Shown one piece after another: positions 1 to 8,904 of a stretch of DNA of 64,000 nt. The translations under genes were made by a program, and so were the position numbers. This DNA is from Trachemys scripta elegans (taxonomy: Eukaryota > Chordata > Testudines > Emydidae), in assembly GCF_013100865.1 (NCBI RefSeq), contig NC_048299.1:5065433-5129432 (forward strand), read 5' to 3'. How positions within the stretch are numbered: the stretch's first letter is position 1; each line of letters opens with the position of its first letter. Under the pieces are notes generated by a model, which did not search any database, had not been told where the DNA came from, and saw nothing but the letters and a program-made list of their open reading frames with translations.

Positions 1-1850
1 TTACACTGTTGCTGTAATTGATCAATAAAAGCATTTCGCTGAAAACCCAAACTCCCTGCTTCCCGGAAAATTCTGCAGGATCACCAGCCGGCTGGCATTT
101 TCTTCCTGCCACCACTTATTTAACTCAGACTCGTGCTTCGTGTTTAGGAGAAGCTCCTAGCACAATCTCCATTGCTGGATTTTCGGTAGCAGGCTCAGTG
201 GCTATGTGGAATGATGGCTTTCAAGCATGGAGATGACTAGTGGTATCTAGTATCTCATCTGGTCACTTGCGTATTCCAAACCCCAAGTGTTTAACAGTCA
301 GGAGCTGGGCCCTTCAAAACCACCACATGTGACTTAAAAATCACAATATTTTAAAATAGATTCTTTATATTTATCTTCTGATTTTGCAACATTTAAGTGG
401 CATTTTTAAGATTTTCTCCATAGCAATGAGGGCTAAAAGTGTCCTCTTTTTTCTTTTTCTTTTTAATGAAAGCTAAGATTCTCACATATTCACATGACTC
501 CAGGAGCTAAGCATTTAAGAAATACAACAAATATTGTGAGAGCTGGCAATGCTGTGTATGCCTATGATCCGAGCCTAGACTTACCCAAATAAATGAAACC
601 AGGCTGGGACTCACTTCCTTGTCCTTTTGGACTAGGGTACAGCTGTGTTGGCCCTCAGTGATAGAAAAGCAGGATTTTCACTGTAGTATAGTCTGTGCCA
701 TTGATAATTTGTTCATGATTTAGAGCGAATGGTATCTCCAGGTTAGTGACTGCTCAGTGGCAGGGCCAATCACATTCCTCATGCCTTCTACATGGCTCAC
801 AAGTGCACCTTCCTTAGCATCCAGCACCCCCCCTCGAAGCCACAGCTGTCATATATAGCCACGTGACAATCTAAATGCTGGGGCCAGTTTTCTCTGTTAC
901 TCCATTCTTGTATATGGGACCGGAATGGGGAGTTAAATGAGCTGTAAACCTCCTCCTGTATTCTAGGGCTGTGCGAGGCCCTGCCTGGTGACTGGTGTAT
1001 GTTAGAGCCGCCTCAGAGCTGCTCAAATATGTTCGGTTTCCCGTGGGTCCTGGAAAGCAGAGAATAGCCAAAGCACAGTGCACTGTGATCCCTCTCCCAA
1101 TATGGTCTCTATATCATGGATGTAGATCCATGACTGCAACTCTACCCCCACTGGGGAGAACCCCTGCATGTGGGACATTCTCAGGGAGCCTTTCTCCCCA
1201 TTTTCAGGCCTTTTTACATTGCCAGAGGGATGTAACGAGACCTTAACATAACTGAGAGTCAGGCCCGCTGTCCAGTAGCATCCCTTGTTTATCCCCCTGT
1301 GTCATGTCACTTTCCAGCTAGTTTTGCACTTGCTGAAAATCCAGTAACCTGCCGGAGTGGGCAAGACTGGGGATAAATTTACAAAGCCCCTTCTGCATCC
1401 CACCTGCCCTCTGAAAACATGCATCATATTCAAGATGGTCAACAGAGAGCGCTCTTTCCCCCCTCACAGAGCGTCCACCTTGCCCCCTGGTGAATTCCCC
1501 TCTGCACAACATTCAGGGCTGCAGCAGAAGTAAGAGCCGGGATTAGAACATACCAGCGATGTTCCCATGACTCGGTCAGCAGGGGTCTTTGGAGGCCGTC
1601 ATAAATGTCAGTGCAAATTGACTCCATATGACCGAAACACATTCCAGAACATCTTGTCTTAATTTACTATGGGGAAAGTTGTGGGTTGTTGAGACCTCTG
1701 GTCATGGATCCTGGTTCACCCAGCAAACCCAATGAATCTGCTCCTCCCCCATCCTTGGAGTGTGTGAGTGAGGAATGCCCAGCACATCAGCAAATGAGTC
1801 TGAGCAAAGCCAGGGTTGGGAAGGGTGGACGTGTGATTAGTAATTGGCTG
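1..1850. other. No recognised gene or repeat
   Basis: Six-frame reading gives only short frames (up to about 104 codons) without domain-like composition. I see no exon-like frame, no clear repeat termini and no microsatellite beyond short pyrimidine runs. Treated as anonymous intergenic or intronic DNA. Confidence 0.5.
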
Positions 1851-1854
1851 GTGG

Positions 1855-2201
1855 TGAAGGTCAATAGCAAATGGATAATAATACCTAGCTCTAACCTGTG
1901 GAACTCCTTGCCAGAGGGTGTTGTGAAGGCCAAGACCATAACAGGGTTCCAAAAAGAACTAAATAAATTCATGGCGGATAGGTCCATCAATGGCTATTAA
2001 CCAGGATGGGCAGGAATGGTGTCCCTAGCCTCTGTTTGTCAGAAGCTGGGAATGAGCAACAGAAGATGGATCACTGGATGATTCCCTGTTCTGTTCATTT
2101 CCTCTGGGGCACCTGGCATTGGCCACTGTCGGAAGACAGGTTACTGGGCTAGATGGACCTTTGGTCTGACCCAGCATGACCATTCTTATGTTCTTATGTT
2201 C
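1855..2201 (+). mobile_element. CR1-type LINE 3' fragment, (TTCTTATG)n-tail lineage
   Basis: Reading the plus strand gives a C-terminal CR1 peptide with the pattern LWNSLPEGVVKAKTITGF, then a stop and a roughly 200-bp 3' UTR ending in repeated TTCTTATG units. The peptide and the 3' UTR (TGGGCTAGATGGACC motif) match the minus-strand element at 27909-29303, so the two belong to one lineage. The lineage differs in tail from the CR1 at 59-60.5 kb. It is a dead 5'-truncated copy, as is usual for LINEs. Confidence 0.8.
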
Positions 2202-2405
2202 ATATAGCACCTTTCACCAGTGGATCTCAAAGAGCTTTACATAGGAGGTTGGTATTTTTATCCCTATTTTTACAAATGGGGAAACCGAGGCATCAAGTGT
2301 TGACATGACTTGCCCAAGGTCACCTAGCAGGCCAGTAGCAGAGCTGGGAATACAAAACAGGCTTCCCAAATGCTAGTCCAGTCCTTTATCCAGTAGGCAA
2401 CACTG
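2202..2405 (-). repeat. MIR-like / CORE-type SINE relic
   Basis: The sequence reads as the reverse complement of the MIR pattern: ACAAATGGGGAAACCGAGGC, then TTGCCCAAGGTCACC and GCAGAGCTGGGAAT. The same pattern recurs at about 4050, 5780, 24930, 52490, 57370 and 57470. Copies are diverged and have no usable ends, which fits an ancient amniote SINE. Confidence 0.55.
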
Positions 2406-2568
2406 GAGTAAACAGGGAGCGGCAAAGGAATTGTACATTTCTGAGGAATGATTCCTTGCCCCTATCGCTCCGCCCCATGGCAGCCCAGCTGCACACTCCC
2501 CCACATGCAAGGCTTGTAGCAAAACCACCACTGAGCCCTATGTTCCTGTGTTTAAAATCTGCCCCCGA

Positions 2569-2916
2569 TGTCATTAAAAGCCTTCAACTATCTGAAGGGG
2601 GGTTCCAAAGAGGATGCATCTAGACTGTTCTCAGTGGTGGCAGATGACAGAACAAGGAGCTATGGTCTCAAGTTGCAGTGGGGGAAGTCTAGGTTGGATA
2701 TTAGGAAACACTATTTCACTAGGAGAGTGGTGAAGCACTGGAATGGGTTACCTAGGGAGGTGGTGGAATCTCCATCCTTAGAGGTTTTTAAGGTCGGGCT
2801 TGACAAAGCCCTGGCTGGGATGATTTAGTTGGGGATTGGTCCTGCTTTGAGCAGGGGGTTGGACTAGATGACCTCTTGAGGTCCCTTCCAACCCTGATAT
2901 TCTATGATTCTATGAT
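2569..2916 (+). mobile_element. CR1 LINE 3' end
   Basis: An 86-codon frame (2568-2828) encodes the CR1 C-terminus, including LFSVVADDRTRS, FTRRVVKHWNGLPREVV and the final DKALAGMI. It is followed by the 3' tail with GGTTGGACTAGATGACC and repeated ATTCTATG units. It is very close to the end of the 59-60.5 kb CR1. The 5' end is truncated inside the last coding segment. Confidence 0.92.
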
Positions 2917-2919
2917 CCT

Positions 2920-3655
2920 GTCCAGTTGGTTGTTGTGCCCCTATCTTCCATCATACACATTGGATAGATGCTATGAGAAATGCCTGGGGTATCTATGCAT
3001 TGTTTTTCTATATGGGGAAAACACCGAAAGCATATTTCAAACAATAATATATATTTTTTAAAAGCACACGGCGCGCGGGCGCACATGGCATTCAAGAATA
3101 TTTGTATCCAGGATTGCTGGCTAATGCCGTACCGTTAAGAAACGACTGCTCGTGTGATCCGCTGCGGTTCTCTATCCTTGGGAAATGGACTCCCATTTGC
3201 TTTGAATTATCGTGTGCATGGTCTGAAGGGTTTTTTTTAGTTTAAATTTTCATTGCCCTCCTATGTGTTTCATATTGTTTTATGCTCCCCTCGTAGAGTG
3301 CCTAATCTTCCTCCGTATTCTCCAGTCCAATTACAGCATTTCAGTAATGGGCTGCTGATGGGGCCTCTCGGTGTTCAATAACAGCCGATTTATAGCTAGT
3401 CAACAAATGTTTCCCCGCTACATAGGATAAAGCTGCGAGTTTCAAAGCAGGGAGCGGTGGACTAACTTCAACCTTATACGGCTCAGAGCTGAAGTAAGCA
3501 GACTCTGTCCAACGAGATTTTTACTCTTCAGCAGCTCTCGTACCTTCTCAGTTGAGTTTCATTCAAGATGAAGTTAATCAAATGGAGTTATTTTTGTTAT
3601 GTACGTTCTATCAGCTAATAGCACTTAGGCTTATGCGGTCAGATCAAAAGCCAAC
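2920..3655. other. No recognised gene or repeat
   Basis: Anonymous sequence. A short CpG-containing stretch (GGCGCGCGGGCGC near 3070) is too short for an island. Small frames have no recognisable domain. Confidence 0.5.
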
Positions 3656-3658
3656 TAA

Positions 3659-3955
3659 GGGTAAGTCTATACTTACCTCCGGGTCCGGCGGTAAGCAATG
3701 GATCTTCTGGGTTCGATTTATCGCGTCTTGTCTAGACGCGATAAATCGATCCCGGATCGATCCCGGAAGTGCTCGCCGTCGACGCCGGTACTCCTGCTCC
3801 GCGAGAGGAGTACGCGGAGTCGACAGGGGAGTCTGCCTGCCGCGTCTGGACCTGCAGTAAGTTCGAACTAAGGTACTTCGACTTCAGCTACGTTATTCAC
3901 GTAGCTGAAGTTGCGTATCTTAGTTCGAAGTGGGGGGGTTAGTGTGGACCAGGCC
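3659..3955 (+). mobile_element. Hairpin-rich MITE, subtype B copy 1
   Basis: A roughly 297-bp CpG-rich element made of consecutive hairpins. Arms 3714-3728 and 3734-3748 are perfect 15-bp complements (CGATTTATCGCGTCT) around a 5-base loop. Another hairpin pairs GTACTCCT with AGGAGTAC, and another pairs CTTCAGCTACGT with its complement around TATTC. Ends resemble an inverted repeat (GGGTAAGTCTATACTTA and a 3' end reading GGCCTGGTCCACACTAA on the other strand). Related copies lie at 8581, 16493, 44874 and 45530. No coding capacity; superfamily not assigned. Confidence 0.75.
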
Positions 3956-3984
3956 AAAGTCAATTCAAAGACCACCATTAAGTA

Positions 3985-4130
3985 TGCTGGTCTCAGCATT
4001 ACATGTACGTTGCTCTGGCATCACTTCGTAAAGGAAGGTCCCTATTACTGTGCTAATTTTAATGGTGGGGAAACTGAGGCATGGAGCTACAACTGATTTG
4101 CCCAAGGTTATTAGCAAGTTAGAAGCATGA
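3985..4130 (-). repeat. MIR-like relic
   Basis: Contains GGTGGGGAAACTGAGGCATG and TTGCCCAAGGTTATTAGCAA, the reverse-orientation MIR core pattern. Strongly diverged and cut on the right by a CR1 fragment. Confidence 0.4.
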
Positions 4131-4341
4131 GTAGAAGCACTGGAACGGGTGGTGAAGCACTGGAATGGGTTACCTAGGGAGGTGGTAGAATCTCCTTCCT
4201 TAGAGGTTTTTAAAGTCAGGCTTGACAAAACCCTGGCTGAGATGATTTAATTGGGAATTGGTCCTGCTTTCAGCAGGGGGTTGGACTAGATGACCTCCTG
4301 AGGTCCCTTCTAACCCTGAGATTCTAGGATTCTATGCTTCT
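4131..4341 (+). mobile_element. CR1 LINE 3' tail fragment
   Basis: Matches the final codons and tail of the CR1 at 60 kb: TACCTAGGGAGGTGGT, then GGTTGGACTAGATGACC and degenerate ATTCTATG units. A short local duplication of the GAAGCACTGGAA segment sits at its 5' edge (4135-4165). Confidence 0.85.
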
Positions 4342-4595
4342 AAGCCAGCATGCCTGCCTCCTCGTCCTACACATGACCAACTAGGCCAGGCTGACCTACC
4401 TTCGACCTATCCTTCCAGTTCCCTGGTATATACCTGAAACATGATTCTGTTCCCGCTGAAGTCAATAGCAAAACTTCGGTTGACTTTGGATGCCTTTCCA
4501 AAATCTATAATCCCAGCTCAACCACAAGACAAGGGCTTTAATGCAAGGTGAAATTCTATGGCCTGTCTCTGACAGGACATCAAACTAGATTATAA

Positions 4596-4777
4596 GGGAG
4601 GAGGGATAACTCAGTGGTTTGAGCATTTGCCTGCTAAACTCAGGGATGTGAGTTCAATCCTTGAGGTGACCACTTAGGGATCTGGGGCAAAAATTTGTCT
4701 GGGGATTAGTCCTTCTTTGAGCAGGGGGTTAGACTAGATGACCTACTGAGGTCCCTTCCAACCCTGGTATTCTATGA
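4596..4777 (+). mobile_element. tRNA-derived SINE with CR1-like tail
   Basis: The 5' half is tRNA-like: an A box resembling TAGCTCAGTGG (here ATAACTCAGTGG) and a B box GAGTTCAATCC at 4650-4660. The 3' half is the CR1 tail (GTTAGACTAGATGACC and TTCTATGA). Sharing a 3' end with CR1 is known for turtle Pol III SINEs and is thought to let CR1 enzyme prime on them. Other copies: 13902, 25099, 46271 and 57582. Confidence 0.88.
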
Positions 4778-4971
4778 GAACCATCTCTAATCTAGCCTTC
4801 AATTAGTGCAGGATCCAACTCTTAACCAGAACAGTTGCTTTATCAGGACTTCTGCCAATGAATAATTCCACCTAAGGATAATGAGAGAGAGTGGATAGAA
4901 TTGGGTGAGTAGCGGGAAAAAAATAAGCTATTCATGAGTAATCAGATTGATTTGACCAAGTTTGTGATCCC

Positions 4972-5125
4972 AGCTGAACAAGATACTTAAGCACGTGCCT
5001 AACTTTAAGCATGCGTACGGCTTCAACAGGTTTTAGGGTCAGATGGTATAGATGACATATAGGGACTATTCACATGCTTTGAATGAGGCATGTGCTTAAG
5101 TACCTTGCTGAACCTGGGCCTTCGT
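4972..5125. repeat. Imperfect palindrome repeat, amniote MITE-like
   Basis: The left arm (GATACTTAAGCACGTGCC) and right arm (GGCATGTGCTTAAGTACC) are inverted copies about 100 bp apart, with GCTGAAC and TTGCTGAAC continuing outward. This resembles a palindromic interspersed repeat common in birds and turtles. No ends or target duplication are visible. Confidence 0.5.
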
Positions 5126-5329
5126 ATTTGCTTTCCACGAACAGCTGAGCCCTGGGAGTCAGGGTCAGTTTTGTACGGGAGAAGCCGATGGCTGGAGGTG
5201 AAAACATACAACTGATTTCTGGCTGTTTGAAAGCTGGTTCTGGGTCTGCATAAAGGAAATGTTGCCGCTGCTCTTACCGCTGTTCTCCATCCTGGTTTAA
5301 AGGACTAACAGTAACTGCTGCACGTGCGT

Positions 5330-5575
5330 AATATGAATAGAAACTAGAGCGAGTTGGGGGCAAAAAAAAGGGGGGGGGGAAATTATTCAGAAAGTAAAAA
5401 AAAAAAAAAATCTCCTGCCCCCCGGTCCTCCACCCACTACCAAATTTTGAAACTTGAAATTTCAGCTGGTGGTTGAAAAATGGTTTGTGTGGGAGGGGTG
5501 GGAAGGGGTCAGGGGCGAGGATTTGGAAAATTTTGTTTAAAAAACTCTGAAACTGAAATTTCAAAATTTATAAAG
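5330..5575. repeat. Homopolymer runs and AT-rich old repeat
   Basis: Includes a G run near 5370 and an A run near 5398-5410, followed by AAATTTTGAAACTTGAAATT-type sequence. Similar AT-rich, A/T-symmetrical text recurs at 21.8, 29.9, 32.0, 33.0, 39.5, 52.0, 55.7 and 58.1 kb. Probably an old unclassified transposon family. Confidence 0.35.
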
Positions 5576-5689
5576 TGTCTCAAACAGAACAGGCTGTTCT
5601 GAGGTTATGTCTGTTCCTCTCTCCATGGAAACATCATACTCAAGAAACCAAGGCATTTCTTGACTTCTCTCTATCCTAAGCACTTACGC

Positions 5690-5890
5690 TGCCCACATCA
5701 CCTAGTATGTGAGCACCGCACAATCTTTACTGCACCTGCGCCTCACGAACACCGGTGAAAGGTCGGGCTGTGTGATTACCCCCATTTCACAGATGGAGAA
5801 CTAAGGCACAGAAAACCAGTGATTTGCCCAAGCTCACAGTGGTTGTTTCCTACAGTCCAGACTAGCACTCTAACCACTGGACCACCCTTC
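5690..5890 (-). repeat. MIR-like relic
   Basis: Contains CCCATTTCACAGATGGAGAA, then TTGCCCAAGCTCACAGTGG and a terminal CTCTAACCACTGGACCACCC, the reverse-orientation MIR-type layout. Diverged. Confidence 0.5.
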
Positions 5891-6009
5891 CTCTTGCAAA
5901 GGCCACATACTGTGCTAAAAAAAGCCCAAGCGCAAAAGAAATGTTTGCCATGTTACCCTGAAATCAACGGCAGTTAGATGCCTAGGCACTTTGGAAAATC
6001 TTATTATGC

Positions 6010-6838
6010 CCCTAGCTCAGGGGTGGGCAAACATTTTGGCCCGAGGGCCACATCGGGGTTGTGCAACTATATGGAGGGCCAGGTAGGGAAGGCTGTGCCT
6101 CCCCAAACAGCTTAGACCCTGCCCCCTATCCACCCCCTCCATGTTCCGCCCCCTGACTGCCCCCCTCAGAACTCCCGACCCATCCACCCCCCCACTCCTT
6201 GTCCCCTAACTGCCCCCTCCCGGGACCCCCGCCCCCAACTAACCCCCTTGCTTCCTGTCCCCTGACTGCCCTGACCCCTATCCACACCCCCTCCCCCTGA
6301 CAGCCCCCCTGGGACTCCCACCTCCTATCCAACTGCCCTATGCTCCTCGTCCCCTGACCACCCCCTCCCAGGACCCCCCACCCCTAACTGACCCCCGGGA
6401 TCCCACCCCCTTGTCCACCCCTACCTGCTCCCTGTTCCCTGACTCCCCTCCTGACCCCATCCACATCCCCGCCCCCTGACAGGCCCCCGGGACTCCCACT
6501 CCCAACTCTCTCTGTTCCCCATCCCCTGACTGTCCCCCCCAGAACCTCTGCTCCATCCAACCGCCCCCTCCTCCCTGACTACCCCTCAGGTCCCCCTGCT
6601 CCCTTACCCAACGGCCCTGCTCCCCGCCCCCTTACTAGCACAGGAGCTCGCAGCTGTGACACCCGGCCAGAACCAGCTGTGTTCCTCACGCTGCCCAGCG
6701 GGAGCGGCGGGCCAGAGCGCGGCCCGCGCAGTGGCATGGCTGCGGGGGAGGGGCCGGGAACTAGGCTTCCCGGTTGGGAGCTCAGGGGCCGGGCAGGATG
6801 GTCCCGCGGGCCGTAGCTTGCCCACGTCTGCCCTAGCT
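6010..6838. mobile_element. Complete non-autonomous hAT element with 8-bp TSD
   Basis: The element itself is 6018-6830 (813 bp). It is flanked by perfect 8-bp duplications CCCTAGCT at 6010-6017 and 6831-6838. The left end is CAGGGGTGGGCAAAC; the right end read on the minus strand is CAGACGTGGGCAAG, so the ends form an imperfect inverted repeat that continues into GGCCCG. An 8-bp duplication plus CAG-type ends is diagnostic of the hAT superfamily. The interior (6120-6610) is a C-rich minisatellite of CCCCTGACTGCCCCC-like units. The glycine-rich minus-strand frames are by-products of it. No transposase. Confidence 0.92.
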
Positions 6839-7900
6839 GCACCTTTAGGCAACCAGACCCCTTTAAAAATCTGGCTCTAAGCACTGGAGTCACTTTTGAA
6901 AATGACACTTAGGCACCAAAGTCATCTAGGTGCTTTTGAAAATTCCATCCCCCTAGGTTCACACAGACCCGAGAGCAATATCCCCGGAGCAGGGGCGAGA
7001 AATCCTAGCTACCTATCGCTCAGCCCTGTTTGCCTCCCTCAAAAAGTGGACTTTACTTTTCATAAGAGTAGATTTGTGCAGACGAGTGCTTAAAATGTGT
7101 CGGCTCAGGAAATATGGAGCCAGGGGAAAGAGGAAGAATAAAAGTACAATTAAACTGGGATTATTTTGCTATACGGAGAGTCACTGGGGACTGATCTCAT
7201 TATGTAGCCTGACTTGCGCACTGACCTATATGTTGCCAATGTAAAAGACAAACACATTAAACATGGCCGGGGGTTCCTGTACATGCTATAGTAATATAGT
7301 ATCTCAAGAGAAAGTGGTTGGTCTGAAGAAACGGCACCCGATGGATGGCATGTGTAGGAGAACAGCTGTCATTCCATTAAGACATCGCATCCTTTCTTCT
7401 GCAGACCGCAATGCTCCTTCCATCAAGAAAGAAGCCAGAGATTTCTTGCCCGAGCTGCTGCTGTGTGGGTTTCCCCCTCTTTTAAAAGAAACAAACCCAA
7501 AACCCCACCTCAGTATTTTCCTCAGGCATCTTGCCAGACTTCTGTCGTCGCCGGGAAAATAGTTACTTCACGAGACACATCTGGGTAACTTCAGGCCCAT
7601 TCCTGATGCAAGCTGTCAAATCCTGTCCCAGATAGTGACCGAAGACAGATCGCCACTCCCAGATGGAAGAGAGCAGGAAAAGAGAAAGGCTGAGGCTGGC
7701 GCTTGTCGGTGATGGTTGAGTGTGTATGTATGTGTCAGGGACTTTGTGCCAGAGACTGCATGCTGGATGTTCCCACAAAGCACTGTAAATATATATGTGT
7801 CGGTCTCTCTCTACATATACACTATATATTGAGATACATCCACTCTGCCCTGAGTAAGAGGTGCACTGACCCAGAAACAGAGCAGGGAATGGATTGAGAC
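6839..7900. other. Mostly anonymous sequence
   Basis: 6839-6955 has CTTTTGAAAAT and CACTTAGGCACC motifs seen again at about 42.7 and 57.2 kb, an old palindromic repeat. The rest shows nothing I recognise. The 170-codon minus-strand frame (7563-8075) is a chance frame running into the PLE palindrome. Confidence 0.4.
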
Positions 7901-7969
7901 GCAGGGTCTGTCTACACTGCAATGTAAGCCCAGCGTGATTGGAACTCGAGGTAGCAGTCCCTGGGTTTG

Positions 7970-8190
7970 CAACAGAGGGTCCTGTGGCACCTTTAAGACT
8001 AACAGAAGTATTGGAGCATAAGCTTTTGTGGGTGAATGCCCACTTCATCAGATGCCAGGATGATGAAGTGGGCATTCACCCACGAAAGCTTATGCTCCAA
8101 TACTTCCGTTAGTCTTAAAGGTGCCACAGGACCCTCGGTTGCTTTTTACAGATTCAGACTAACATGGCTACCCCTCTGATACTTGTCCCT
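7970..8190. mobile_element. PLE tip in head-to-head palindrome
   Basis: The left arm (minus-oriented PLE end) and right arm (plus-oriented) meet near 8060. Both carry GGTCCTGTGGCACC / GGTGCCACAGGACC and the GCATAAGCTT segment. The right arm ends with the PLE terminus GGCTACCCCTCTGATAC. Each arm keeps part of a hammerhead-like core. The left arm has CTGATGA but AAAA where GAAA is expected; the right arm has GAAA but lost the start of the CTGATGA block. Confidence 0.8.
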
Positions 8191-8580
8191 GGCTTTGTTA
8201 CTCTAGGGCCTGGTTAGGAATTGCTCAATCCTAGATCCCAACCTGGGATCTCTATGCTGCATTACGTGGGCCTGAGTCCAGCCACCCATAACCCAGACGT
8301 CCTATTGCCCTCCCACGATGTTTGCTCATGGTGCAGTTTGTTCATGGTGCAGTGTGGGAAAACTTAACTGTCCACTAAACTTGACTGTCCAGAGGACAAA
8401 GCAATTCAGCCCATGGGATTATGGGCCACTTTCTGGTGGACACCCAGAGCACGAGTGCTGTGTTTACACTGCAAAGCAACCGGGTTGGAATCCTCCCGCC
8501 ACCAATTGCGACTCTGGATTGGAGCCCTGGGTGAGCGAGATTTGTGTGTAGATGGAAGGGGGTTTAGACTTGAGTCTGAG

Positions 8581-8864
8581 GGCAGGTCTTCACTACAGGG
8601 GCGGGTCCATTTAAGATAAGCAAATTCAGCTACGCGAATAGCGTAGCTGAATTCGACGTATCGGAGCCAACTTACCCCGCTGTGAGGACGGCGGCAAAAT
8701 CGACCTCCGCGGCTCCCCGTCGACGGCGCTTACTCCCACCTCCGCTGGTGGAGTAAGAGCATCGATTCGGGGATCGATTGTCGCGTCCCGACGAGACGCG
8801 ATAATTCGATCCCTGAGAGATCGATTTCTACCCGCCGATTCAGGCGGGTAGTGTAGACCTAGCC
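8581..8864 (+). mobile_element. Hairpin-rich MITE, subtype A copy 1
   Basis: Perfect 13-bp arms AATTCAGCTACGC (8623-8635) and GCGTAGCTGAATT (8641-8653) enclose GAATA. Further hairpins pair CTTACTCCACC-like arms, TCGCGTC with GACGCGA, and CTACCCGCC with GGCGGGTAG. Ends are an inverted repeat (GGCAGGTCTTCACTAC and, on the minus strand, GGCTAGGTCTACACTAC). The flanks share AGTCTGA on both sides, a possible but unproven target duplication. Confidence 0.8.
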
Positions 8865-8904
8865 TAAGTCTGAATCCTAGGCTTATACTGCAGTGTAGAC
8901 AAAC

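Larger units (their letters stand above)
7903..8902. mobile_element. Inverted-repeat DNA element hosting two insertions
   Basis: The left end GGGTCTGTCTACACTGCA and the right end (minus strand) GGGTTTGTCTACACTGCA form terminal inverted repeats that extend into GTAAGCC and ATAAGCC. Between them are a PLE-tip palindrome (7970-8190) and a hairpin MITE (8581-8864). The host element is therefore older than both. Elements with this GTCTACACTGCA terminus recur at 33623, 46137, 46919, 55278 and 61236. Superfamily not assigned; no transposase. Confidence 0.7.

Noticed and set aside
4596..4777. Functional tRNA gene
   Set aside because: The A and B boxes are continuous with a CR1-like tail, and several dispersed copies exist, so it is a SINE.
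6126..6556. Glycine-rich minus-strand proteins
   Set aside because: They are translations of the C-rich minisatellite within the hAT element.
7563..8075. 170-codon minus-strand frame as a gene
   Set aside because: It runs from anonymous DNA into a PLE palindrome, has simple serine-rich stretches and no domain.
8030..8095. Active hammerhead ribozyme at 8.06 kb
   Set aside because: Each arm lacks one essential block (GAAA changed to AAAA in one, CTGATGA start lost in the other).
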